From Coniferiporia sulphurascens (taxonomy: Eukaryota; Basidiomycota; Agaricomycetes; Hymenochaetales; Hymenochaetaceae), in assembly GCA_002794785.1 (NCBI GenBank), contig NBBA01000005.1:1984001-2048000 (forward strand): a DNA stretch of 64,000 nt, given 5' to 3'. A program made the position numbers and the translations under genes. Positions within the stretch are counted from its first letter, which is position 1; every line of letters starts with the position of its first letter. Under the pieces are notes generated by a model. The model worked only from the letters and a program-made list of their open reading frames with translations. It did no database searches and had not been told where the DNA came from. Of this stretch, positions 46,783 through 57,790 are shown in pieces.

Positions 46783-48200
46783 TTACGCATTCACTTGAGT
46801 GGTAGCCGTAGCGGGCAGCGCCACTGCTGCCTTGGAGATCGCCTCCGATGAGGCAAGCGGGCCCCCTAGCTTCTCCAGATACAGCGCCTGCAGCCTCCAT
46901 CTCACAAGCTGAAGAGGCGTGTAATACCAAAGACTCGTCCATAGGAAAGAGCGCCCGTTCTCGGAGTCTGCCTTTGCATAATCCACTAAAAATAGCAGCG
47001 CACGTGTGAGTGCGGAGCGACAACATTTAACGAGAGGAAAACCTTACTTTGAACTGAGGCTCGCATATCCAAATAGGCCTTCGTCACATCAGTGATGATA
47101 GCGTCAACCTCCCAGCGGATACACTGCACACGTTCGTCAGTAGAGCAAACAAATAAAATGAATAGAGCCACATTACCTCCATCATTTGCCTGCGGTCGTT
47201 AACCGTCCAAACCATGAGCCTCTTCCCCGCTGCCTTGCACTCTTTCCTAAACCTGAGAAGAATTAGTACCTAAGCCGCAAAATAAATCCAATTACCTACC
47301 TTTCTCCCTCCGACGTCTGGAGCGCATCGAAGGCCATTGAAAACGCATCGCAACCATCCCAGAAATGCTGACGGGCAACATACGGGCTCAGCCCAATGTG
47401 CGAACGGCGACAGTAAGGAAGGTGCTCCTTCGCCGGCTCTATAAACTTAGGATGCCAGAGTCCAAGGACAATCCGGGGCGCAAGTAGTGTTTCCCATCCC
47501 TCCTGGGACGAAATGACAGTATGCATTAAAGAGAATAGGCGTGTTGGGTCGTTATAGATCTTAACGTCAACATTGAAGAGAATGTGACGGTTGTCCTCCT
47601 GGACGGAGCTCAAGAATAGAAATGCGCCAAGAGTGAGAAGACATACCTTCATGAGAAGCTCGACTGTCTCAGCGAACGTAGGAATAGACTGCTTCGGCTC
47701 CTTCTTTGTTCTAGCGTGCTCCATACCGCCAGGGCCATACCAGTTCTTCTCCCGGATCAGGCCTGACACGTGCGTCAGCGACTAAGATACCGAATTCGGA
47801 CAATACTCACCTGTCATGTCCGTCGTGCGCTCCAAACCTGTAATGAGTGCAAAGGGGCGTCAAGTGTTGCAAGCCATTACTCAAAGTCCTACAAACACGT
47901 ACTCGGGTCGTGAAACATCACCACCACGTCGTCAAGCGACACATGTACGTCTGCGAGCGTTTGTCACGGAGCGCAGCGGCGCATGTGGCATAGAAACTTT
48001 ACCGCTTTCAATGCCTTCGCTGCCATCGCGCATCGCCTTCTCGAAACTCGCAAGACTGTTTTCTGGGTACGCAGCAGAGGCCTGTGGAAGTAGCGTTCGT
48101 TTAAGACATGTTAACGGCAGTTCGGAACCAAGAACGTACCCCTCTGTGTCCCCAACAATCTGCGTCGTCCGTAAGTACTGTTTACCGTACTCTCAGTAGC
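46783..48200 (-). CDS. Glycerophosphodiester phosphodiesterase-domain protein (Pgc1-like)
   Basis: The domain hydrolyses glycerophosphodiesters; yeast Pgc1 degrades phosphatidylglycerol. Successive exons give DCWGHRG, ASAAYPENSLASFEKAMRDG, GIESDVHVSLDDVVVMFHDP, LERTTDMTGLIREKNWYGPG and SIPTFAETVELLMK. These contain the GHRG, E-x-D and H catalytic elements. Then come FNVDVKIYNDPTRLFSLMHT, APRIVLGLWHPKFIEPAKEH, MVWTVND-type sequence and CIRWEVDAIITDVTKAYLDM. The C-terminal region (ENGRSFLWTSLWYYTPLQLV) ends in ATTQVNA at 46783. An apparent membrane helix near 47640 is intron sequence (donor GTATGTCTTC). The first exon upstream of DCWGHRG is unresolved, so the 5' coordinate is approximate. Confidence 0.85.
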
Positions 48201-48849
48201 TGTGGGAGAGACAAACCGGGGAGCCTCCGCTGAGCCTCCGAGGCTGACTCGGAAAGAATGTTGAACATGATAGAGATAAAGCAGGTCGAAGAAAATGTGG
48301 CGGGAAAAGCTAATGGCTCTCGTCCCCCCGGAATAATAGAAAAAAGAGAAAAACGAGAAAAGAGTTGGTGGTTGTTTGAGAGAAGGAGTACGAGGTGGAG
48401 TCGGTGAAGAAAGATGAGGGCTTATGTACCGTCCGCCTTCGCGGTCAAGCGAGAGTTCTAGGTTCGATGATGAGGACCCCCGATGCCCTATATGGAAAGT
48501 CTCAGGGTCCGGATCCGTTCCGTGTGTGGTGGGCGGCACTTGTACTTCCGGGTGATTACTGTAATGCCAGCTCATCCGCGAGACATGGATTACGGGGAAC
48601 GTGCTAAAGGCACGTGCAGAGGGAGGACAAATCCGCCTCGGACTTTGCAGCACGTTCTGTGGCACCTGCTCAAGCAACATTCTTGTATTGCTGTTGACCC
48701 GGGCAGGCGGACCCACTGTGGTGACCACTGCCTTACTCACACAACTAAAATCAGGCGAAATCGGCGGATGAACTAAGGCATTCATGTGTGAGCCGACACT
48801 GTTTTAACTATATTTATTTATTTGAATATAGGCCTGGCCAGCCTGGCCA
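48201..48849. other. Region between GDPD and arrestin-like genes, unresolved 5' exon
   Basis: The minus strand is open from 48785 to 48111 (224 codons), ending in Ser/Pro-rich sequence next to the GDPD exon. It might include a first exon of the GDPD gene, but no splice of normal length joins it cleanly. The arrestin-like gene ends at 48850. A short duplicated GAGCCTCCG motif lies near 48221. Nothing else is supported. Confidence 0.35.
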
Positions 48850-50440
48850 TTAGCCATCGTATGTCAACTCCGGGGCCTCGTGCTCGTAAAGCGCAGGGTC
48901 GCCTGGATCAGAATACGCTGCAACCCCGACGTCGGGTCCAAAAGCGTCAGCCGACCAAGGGTCGGTGGTGAGCTTGACCGGAATGACAAGCCGAGTGTCT
49001 GAGAACGGTGACTTGCTGGGATCCGGCGGGTTCATTGAAAGAACGATGAAATCCTATGGGAGTGGTCAAAAGAGGGGCCAGACAAAGACTAACAGGCGCA
49101 ATCACCTTCACGTGTAACCCGCTTGCTTTGAAACTGGCGACCTTAACGTTCTGATCGACTCTAATTTCACTATACCATGCGACCCAGTCCTGGCCACCTC
49201 CCAGACTTGCCTCGCCCCTCCCTGCCTCGGCACCGTATCGTCTGAACACGCCCTCGCCAATCTGGACCGTTTTCCATATGTCTGTGTTGTTTCCACGTAC
49301 GGGTGTTGTGCGTTTCGTGATGCTCCGCACGTCAACGGATGTTTGCCGCAATATTTGAATTCTAGTTACACCACGTCCTGGTGAACCGAGACTGGTAGAG
49401 TTATTGGGATCGGCGGGAGTGGAGAAGGCGCGCGACGTAACAGGGGCGTAAGGAAGGTAAGACGCAAGGGAGAATGCTGAGGAAGTAACGAAAAGGTGGG
49501 AAGGAATAGCGTCAGTCATACAGTATACATGCGATCCTGGAAGGTATAACTATGAAATAATATGCTTAATAGCTGTTAAGGTAGATATCATGAAGCAACG
49601 AACTTGAACATTGATATTGTCTCCGCGAGGGGATTTCGTCTTGATAACGGTCTGATGCAAAGCCCAATCTTCGTTATGAACCGTAGAAGGGTGCGTAAAA
49701 TTTGGGGCCAAAGATCCCGGAAGAGGAAGTGCGGGGTGAGAACGGGGTCGGAAGTTGAAGGGCGTGGTCACGGTACTGTAACATAAAATATGCAAGCCTC
49801 AATTATGGATATCTGGGAAGGGAAACAAGGGAGGACAAACGTGTTAGCAAGTCCGAATAAATTCACTCTGCGTCTCGTGACGGTCGCAGATACATCGTAA
49901 TCGATATTAGCAGTGAACCCTGGTACACCGGAAAGGTGCGCCTCGAAAGTAGGGGGTAACGGATAAGCCGTCTTTCCATCGCTGAATGTTAAGGGTAAAG
50001 TTAAAGCGAATGAAAGCGACCAGGGGCACGGTCCATCTGAGGAATCACGACTCCAAAGAGTCTTGACATCAAGGCAAAGCGAGGAGGTATTTGTGCCCCC
50101 CTCAGCAACCTCTTTGAGGCGTATGGCGCCTTCAATCTAACACAATGTCATGCGGTTGAATTCGATCGATTACGAGAGCCGTACAAGCGACACGTACCTT
50201 AACCTCAACACTTAAAACTGATTCGACGTTCTTGAGCTCTACTGTGCCTTCAACAATGCCTCCTCGTCCGTACTCGGGAAAGTCAGCGTCATCATGCTGG
50301 CCCAGCAGTCGCAGGGAAACGCCCCCTGAGCGCGAGTTCTTGACGAAGTTGCCTTGGGGGCGCTGTGGAAGCAGCCTCTGCGTGAGCAGCTGCTCTGAAT
50401 CGCGCGGTTCATAGTGGTATGGCAGGCTCGCTGTCGACAT
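48850..50440 (-). CDS. Arrestin-fold protein (alpha-arrestin-like)
   Basis: Fungal arrestin-related proteins act as adaptors for ubiquitin ligases or in signalling at membranes. The start at 50440 (MSTASLPYHYEPRDSEQLLT) is preferred; a longer start at 50491 adds 17 Pro/Ser-rich residues. The first beta-sandwich has GGVSLRLLGQHDDADFPEYG, RGGIVEGTVELKNVESVLSV, EVKIEGAIRLKE, WSLAFALTLPLTF, PPTFEAHLSGVPGFTANIDY and VSATVTRRRVNLFGLAN. The second part has GVTRIQILRQTSVDVRSITK, GQDWVAWYSEIRVDQNVKVA and SDTRLVIPVKLTTDPWSADA. It ends in APELTYDG. I see no clear PPxY motif in the exons examined. Partner unknown. Confidence 0.75.
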
Positions 50441-50491
50441 TGCTACGTGCGACAACGGCGGGGGACTCGGAATGGTAGAGGTTGAGAACAA

Positions 50492-50990
50492 GCCTGCACG
50501 CCTTCCGGACGGCCGCCAGCGAACGCCGAAGTGTGTTGTTGGAGCATATGCAGAGTCTCAGGCTATGCTTGGAGAGCGTGCTTGGGGAATCGTGGACCAC
50601 GCGCTGCACCCCCCTCGGCTTTAGTCTCCGGTTCTATTACTGGTCGTCCCCGCCACTGCTGTGGGGAAAAACCCGCGCTTCTGCCCCCAGCGGCCTAGAA
50701 ATAACACGTAAGGGCGGCGCGCTCGTGGGTACAGGGCGTCGCCTTTGCTCTGGAGAAGCGGCACTCAAGGCTTTCGTGGTCCTGTGGGCTTGAACAGTAT
50801 ATGCACTTTCGCTCGGTCAACTCCGGACTCATCCATATAAGGAACGTAGATCACAACTCGTAGGTCATCGTCGAGGAACACAGGCCCGGACGCGCTGGCA
50901 TACAACTACTCCTGGTCCATTTTAATGAAAATACTAGTTTCTATTTAGAGCCTATGCAACACCCGATAAAAACCAGTAGAAAAACGCTCT
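50492..50990. other. Intergenic, 3' of AGPAT and promoter of arrestin-like gene
   Basis: About 500 bases. It should carry the arrestin-like promoter and the AGPAT 3' UTR. A 103-codon plus-strand ORF (50482-50793) overlaps the arrestin 5' end and lacks any recognisable domain. Nothing further seen. Confidence 0.4.
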
Positions 50991-52226
50991 CTACGAATCC
51001 GATGGGGTATCTGGTCGATCAACAAGCACCATACCGTCGTCCTCCTCCGTCTCCGGTCCCTTGTCACTTCCATCTCGTCTCGGATGTGCCGACATGTGCG
51101 TGTCGACCTCAAGAGGAGCGGGTGCGGACGGCGGGGCGTCTTCACGGTTGGATTCTCTTTCCTCGGTTTGCGGTAACTCGTCCGGAATGCCTCCAGTAGC
51201 TTGCTGTAGAGAGGCGGGAGATTCTATCACGCTTTCCTCTATATTTGGAGAGGAAGGCACATCAGGGAGGGTACCAGAGATTTCATGAAGCGCCTCGAGC
51301 ATTTGTTCTCGCACTCTGGCCGCAAGCTCTCCCACGTCGGACGAAGTGAGGCCAATGGTTGATACAGGCGGGAGAACTGAAGATACGATCAGCATCAAAC
51401 AGATACGTGACGCAAAAATATACTTTTGATTTTGAGCTTGCCACTCTCGAAGAATCCCTTGTGATACAATCGCCAATAATTCTCGCATACGACGGGAGTG
51501 ATTGGCACGCCCGATTGAACCGCGAGATGGAAAGCTCCCTTCTTGAAGGGGAGTAAGTCTGTTTTTTCTTGGTTGGTCCGCGTACCCTCTGGAAAGACCC
51601 ATAAGGAGGTTTTACGATCCTTCATTGTCTGTCCAGCGGCGGCTACCGACTGTACTGCCCGTGAGTTATTCTTGCGATCGATAAACACCGCGCCTGAGAG
51701 GGTCATAAATTGCCCCAGGAGCGGCATCCATTGTAGTTCCTTCTTTGCGGTCATCGATGCTCGAGTGGGGAATATACTGCAGATAGACGGATGATTATTG
51801 ATTTTCCGACGCAAAGAATAATCGATTTGACAGTCAGAGACCCAAAGACGCAGTAAGAAGGACTTGTAGCACGCACCGACCGATGTACAATATGTCGAGC
51901 ATGCTCTGGTGATTTCCGATGAGGACAGCAGGCTTAGTCGACAGGTGCTCCTCGCCCTCGACCTCGAAGTATATCCCCAACAACCCACTTGCGAGGTTGT
52001 AAAAACTGCGGGCGACCACCCAGTTAATGTCGAAACGTCTCCCAGCGAGCGTCATGCCAATCGATGCAACTACACCCCAGACGGAGCAAACGCCCATTGC
52101 TGAGAGGTAGAGCCCGAGACGGACGTAATAGCGAGCGAGAGGAGATGCATTGCTAGCTTTGTGCAGGATGAAGACAGGAAGAGAAAGATAAGCAATTGGT
52201 TTGACGAAAGATGATAGCAGCGACAT
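50991..52226 (-). CDS. 1-acyl-sn-glycerol-3-phosphate acyltransferase (AGPAT/Slc1-like)
   Basis: The enzyme acylates lysophosphatidic acid to phosphatidic acid in the ER or lipid-droplet membrane. Start MSLLSSFVKPIAYLSLPVFI; the N terminus has two hydrophobic segments (YYVRLGLYLSAMGVCSVWGV). Motif I is NHQSMLD (NHxxxxD), with AVLIGNHQSMLDILYIGR. Then MTAKKELQWMPLLGQFM and AVFIDRKN, motif III VFPEGTR and motif IV SGVPITPVVCEN. An intron near 51390 leads to VLPPVSTIGLTSSDVGELAA and a Glu/Pro/Ser-rich tail of about 100 residues ending in DRPDTPSDS. All four motifs are present. It is divergent from Nop14 (241 bases). Confidence 0.93.
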
Positions 52227-52467
52227 CGTTATGGCCCGCGACCTCTAGTGTTCGTCGCCGTCGCCAATTTCGACGGTGGAGGGCAGCGTGCAAGGCAAAC
52301 GCGAGGTGCTCCGGGTCGACAAGGGCTCTCGCGCCAATCTTCCCAGAACTGGAATGTGTATGTAATTTTAGATCTACCTACTTTCAATTGAAATTTTGGA
52401 CTGGGGCGAAGTGCTAGTGTTTCCTTGTTACCCGTCACCTTTTATTGCCGCTGTCTTTTGGCTCTTA

Positions 52468-55400
52468 ATGGCAAAGGGCTCACAGCTAACTCAGCTCAAG
52501 TCTGCACTTTCACAGGCGGGGCTCAACGGCAAGCCGTCATCTGGAAAAAAGCGCAAGCATACAGCACCTCCGCGAGAGGTAAACAAGGACAAGAATGGCC
52601 AGAAGCTCTTGGAGATACAACAGAAACTAAACCCGTTCGATGTCAAGGTTACAAGGCTCAAACATGATGTAGGCGGGCGGAGGCTGAAAGGCGTCACAGG
52701 TCGGCCACAGGAGAGCAAACAAGCCGGTATAGAGCAGGTGGGTGGATCACCCTTTGGGATCAACTACGCAGACTAAAAGGAGGATTGACGACGTTTCAGA
52801 GGAAGAAAACATTATTAAAAGAGTATGAAGCGAAGAATCATGCTGGGGGAATTATCGACCGACGTTTTGGTGAAAACGACCCGACCATGACTCCAGAGGA
52901 GCGTATGCTCGAACGTTTTACGAAAGAACGGCAGCGTGCGCCCAGGGGTGCTATGTTTAATCTGGAGGACGAAGATGAGCTTACGCACTATGGCCAAAGC
53001 TTGTCTAAGATGGATGACTTTGACGATGCCGGTCTGGGCACTGGCGTGAATGACGACTCGGACTCGGATGGTGAAGGTTAAGCCTGTCTGTCCATGACTT
53101 TCTCTAACAAACTCCTTTCAGGAAAAATCGACGCACAAATTGTGAAACAGGCTCATTTTGGAGGGTTCGACGATGAGGAAGACGATGAAGGCGAAGGCGA
53201 AGAGGGACAAGTAAGCTCGTCAAGTGGTCATTCGGATGTTAATTTACTAATAACCTTTCGTGGGTTAGCCCCCGCGAAAGAAATCCAAAGCGGAGGTCAT
53301 GACCGAGGTCATTGCAAAAAGCAAACAACACAAGGTCAACCTACTCTAAACCTCACTTTATAACTGTGCTGAGTATCTCCGGTTATTTTTAGTATGAGAG
53401 GCAGCTTCAAAAAAAGCAAGATGAGGATACTCGCCACCAGCTCGACCATGAATTAGACGACATTCGTGGACTTTTATTTTCTGGCGGCCGTGCCGACGTC
53501 GTTTCGGCCAAACTTATGAGCGACGACAGGGAAGAGGATCGGGATTACGATCAGCACGTCCGCGAGCTTGCTCTGGACAAACGGGCGCAGCCGAAGGACC
53601 GCACGAAGACCGAGGACGAGCTGGCCTTCGAGGCTAAAGAAGCTCTCGAGAAAGCAGAGAGGAGGCGGCAGCGGCGCATGATGGGTGATCCCGACGAGAG
53701 CAGCAGTGACGAGAGAGGGAAGAGTAAGAAGAAGATTCGAGGAGACACAGGCGGTGACGACCTTGATGATGACTTCTTGGATGATGAAGACGCAGAATGG
53801 AACGGGATCGGTACCGGTCTAGAAGGAGACGTTTCATCTGCAGAAGGCTCGGGGGATGAGCAAGACGCTGAACGCGAAGAAGCTGAAGAAGATAGCGGAA
53901 CCGGGAGTAGTGCAAGCAGTGAAGGCGAGGCGAGCGATTCAGAAGCAGAGATAGTATCCTCCAAAGCATCGGGATACAAAGCAAACTCAAAGGGAAAGGG
54001 GAAGGCTTCTAAAACGGTGCTCCCGTTCACATTCTCCTGCCCTGAATCACACGAGGAGTTTCTGAACATCGTTAAAGATGTCGAGGAAAAAGACGTACCC
54101 ATCGTTATCGAGCGTATCCGCGCACTGTACCACCCTAGTCTCGGAAAGGATAATAAATACAAGCTTCAGGTATGGTACCCATTACGCTTATCCAAATCGC
54201 TTGTATTTCACTAATATGTTTATTTCTCCCAGGCACTGACTGGCGTTTTAATAGATTATATCCTTCACATCACCTCACCTCCTTCGCCTATGTTTGAGCT
54301 TCTACCTTCAGTCCTCTCTCACGTCCGCGCTCTGACAAAGGCGTATCCGACTGAGTCTGCCGGTCACTTTATTCAAACAATGAAGCTCATGCAGAAAAAT
54401 CTTAATCGTGGACTGTCTAAAGACGCAACTTCTCTTGACGCGAAAACTTGGCCAGGCACTTCTGAGCTGGCCTTGCTATGGACAATAAGCCACATATGGC
54501 CCACGAGCGACCTGAATCACCCCGTGATTTCACCGGCGCGTTTGTTGATGGGCTCGTATCTTGGATTGTGTCGCGTCAGGACTCTTCGTGATGTTTTGAG
54601 TGGCCTGTTCCTGTGTACCCTTTTCCTTCGTTTCGAGGAGCACTCAAAACGACTCGTTCCCGAAGCAACAAACTTCATTTTAAATGCCATCCTTTATCTT
54701 GCCCCTCACCGCTTCAAACATGTCGACTCCTTACCAGGCGCCTTCCCCTGTCCGGACTTCGGCAATGTCCTACGTCAATCATTGCAGCTAAACAGAAAGC
54801 TATCAAAAACTCTCATTCCGAGACCTCCAAACCTCGTTCAGATTATGGAGGCAGGATCGGACAGCGTCGAACAAGTCAAGATCGACCTTCTTGCTACGTC
54901 TTTCGACCTATTGGGACAGTATGCAGACATGTATAAAAGTCTGGATGGGTTTATAGAGCTTTTCGATCCTGCGGCTGCCATATTGGATGGTGTCAGTCTA
55001 GGTTGGGCTTCAGAGGTGTTGAGGGTAAGTATGCATCTCGAGTTTGTTGGCTCAAAACTGACAGTTAAAATGCACAGACAAAGCATGTGGGCACTGCCGC
55101 GGTGGTTGGCCGATTACTAAAATTCGCTCGTCAATCAAGGCGTCCACTTACTCTCCAAGCTCATAAGCCCATCCCTATCGCAACGTATATCCCCAAATTC
55201 GAGAATTCGTCATCCGGCTACCTACGGAAGAATGATCCGGATCACGAGCGGGCGGCAGCATCCAAGCTTCGTTATCAATATAAACAGGAGCGAAGAGGCG
55301 CAATTCGCGAGCTCCGAAAAGACGCTCGCTTTATGTCTGCTGTAAAGCAAAAGGAACAACAGGAGAAGGACCGCTCTTATGCGGACAAGATGAACAAGGT

Positions 55401-55488
55401 ATTCTCGTCACTGGAGAGTGAGAGGGCGGAACAAAAGAAAATGGATAGGGAAAAGGACAAAGAAAAGAAGCGTTCGGGGAGGAAATAA
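52468..55488 (+). CDS. NOP14: Nop14, small-subunit processome protein
   Basis: Nop14 helps 40S maturation with Noc4 and Emg1. The start at 52468 gives [20 protein letters not shown], then a basic stretch ([11 protein letters not shown]) and [20 protein letters not shown]. The conserved block [40 protein letters not shown] and [20 protein letters not shown] fits the family. Long acidic segments (53160-53200 and 53700-53960) follow, then [20 protein letters not shown] and helical repeats ([40 protein letters not shown]). The C-terminal basic helix has [20 protein letters not shown] and ends in KKRSGRK. About seven introns. Confidence 0.93.
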
Positions 55489-55805
55489 CATCCTCGGGAT
55501 TTAACTATGTATTCCGATCGTCCCAGGGTCTCCGTAAATATTTGTCGTCTGCCTGCATGGTCAATACTCGTCATTCAATATATTGCATATATGACTGCAC
55601 TACCTATTATGTGTAAACGGCAGGCGGGAGTTAAACCAGCTCGTCGTTACGGGCACCAAGAGTGATTATCCTGTGGCTTAAACTTCTCGCCACCAGCGTT
55701 TCTCGGATATATCTTCCGATTACAAATCACGTCTGCATTCGGCGGACGTTAATATTTGCTGGTACAATACCAGTACTAGTGCTTGAAAGCAGTCGGTACC
55801 TCACC

Positions 55806-57567
55806 ATGTCTATTGCTTCGTCTTCATCCTCGCAGAAATATACGGAAAAATCCATTCCGGCATCACAAAGGCGGCTGCTGAAGAGAAAACTCGGCGACCC
55901 TGGCTCAGACAACAGTGGTGACTCGAGCGATGAGGAAAGCTCAGACGACGATGAGGTCCTACAAAAAGTTCCGAAGGATCTAACGGTGTCTAAGACCGCC
56001 AACGAATCCGAGAAGACGGAGGAGGAAAAGGAAGAACAGGAAGACATAAAATTGCTCTCACACAAGGAACAGCGCCGGCTCAAAAAGAAGCAGAAACTCA
56101 TGGAGAATGCGGAGGCGTCAGACTCGGAGGAGGGCACATCGAAAGGGTTAACAAATTCAAAATCGATAGCCAAGGATAAAATAAATGCAAATGGGAAGAA
56201 TAAAGACAGGGCTGCACTCCCAAAACGTCAAAACTCCATCTGGGTGGGGAACCTGTCATTCAAAACCACGTCTGATAGCTTGCGTACGTTCTTCGACGGT
56301 GTTGGTGAGATCACGCGTGTGCATATGCCGATGAAAACCGAGGGGGGAGAGGGAGGGAAAAGCGTTAAACGCGTAAACAGAGGGTGAGCTTTTTATTGGA
56401 TTTTCGGAGCTTCACTTAAAACATTTTCCCTCCCTTTAAAACCCTGTAGTTTCGCATATGTGGACTTCGCAACCCCGGATTCGAAAGCAATCGCAGTGAC
56501 GATGTCCGAGAAGAACCTTGACGGCCGGAAACTCCTCATCAAAGATGGTATATTCTAATTCATTCAATACAGTTCTCGATATGCACGGCTAAATGTCACA
56601 ACCACTCTTTAATAGGCAAAGACTTCGAAGGTCGCCCTGCACCTTCTACAAGCCCTGGTTCTGTCCCCGGGGCTAATGGCGATGCCACCGCCGGCATTAA
56701 TTCTGGACTTTCAAAGACGGCGCAAAAAATCCTGAGCTCGCAAAAGCAACCAGCAGGACCATGTCTCTTCCTCGGAAACTTAGGGTTTGAGGCAACGGAA
56801 CAAAGCATCCGGGGGATGATCGAGGGTCATGCAAAAGCATTGTTACAGATACGAGAGACGAAGGCGAAAGCGAAAGACGGAAAGGAAAAACGGAAGGACA
56901 GTGATCTCTCTTTCGTAAAAAGTGATGGAGGTGGAGCGAATATCAAGGAGGAGGGAAACGCACCGGTTGACGTGGGCATTAAGAAAGTGCGCATGGGAAC
57001 ATTTGAAGACAGTGGACTGTGTAAAGGGTGGGTACAAATTCTCCTTTTGAAGAAAATATCTCTAAGCGTCTCCACCAATTGTGTTTAAACACTGACTTTT
57101 TTGTTGAAAGATTCGCCTTCGTTGATTTTACTTCCGTGGCTCATGCGACTGCTACGCTTACGAATTCCCGCAACCACTTCCTAGATGGACGTAAACTCGT
57201 TGTGGAATACGCTTCACCCGACGCGGCTCGACGCGGCGGACACCGGGAGAAGGGTGCGGGCGGTGGTAACAGCCATAGCAAAAAATTTGGCGGCAGGTCC
57301 GCCGAGAAAAATGATTCTAGATCCGGAGAAAAGGGAGTACGATCGAAGAAACAACAAGACGCGGGTGACAACGTGATTGGCGACGTGGAGGAGGGAGATA
57401 CAGCTGATGCAGCTACTTCACCGCGTACGGGGGACAAGCGACCTCGGCAGGACGACAGATCCACGAAATCTCATAAACGGACAAAGCCTGGAGCAGCACT
57501 CGCACTTGCCCAGCGAGAAAAGTATGCGATTGTTCCGAGCGAAGGGACCCGACTTACCTTTTCGTGA
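55806..57567 (+). CDS. Two-RRM nucleolar RNA-binding protein (Nop13/Nop12-like)
   Basis: The start at 55806 gives a Ser-rich N terminus, then long acidic/basic stretches (SDEESSDDDEV, HKEQRRLKKKQKL). RRM1 opens with SIWVGNLSFKTTSDSLRTFF and ends with GFAYVDFATPDSKAIAVTMS and EKNLDGRKLLIKDG. RRM2 has PCLFLGNLGFEATEQSIRGM; a long Lys/Glu insert separates it from GFAFVDFTSVAHATATLTNS and DGRKLVVEYASPD. The C terminus is Lys/Arg/Gly-rich (RPRQDDRSTKSHKRTKPG). Pattern and order match yeast Nop13 best, with Nop12 as alternative. Three introns lie between RNP motifs. It is co-directional with Nop14, 317 bases downstream. Confidence 0.85.
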
Positions 57568-57790
57568 AAGGGCATTGTCTGCCACGCGTCATATTCCACT
57601 TTCTTTCACGGGAATTGTTACAATTAACATATTGCAATGTTTCTCTTTTCTTTTCAATTTGTCAGTCTGTCCTATAAATGAACTACATGCGACAACATAT
57701 TGTGCGTTGTGAGTGGTGAGTAAGTACGTGATGCAAGCAGACGCGATGGCAAAGCGGAAGGGCATTATGTCAATTAAACCAAACTTTATA

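Noticed and set aside
47590..47650. Possible membrane helix (LLTLGAFLFLSS) inside the GDPD protein
   Set aside because: It begins at a GTATGT donor and ends at an AG acceptor; splicing it out joins the conserved LLMK and EDNRHILFNVDVK-type segments.
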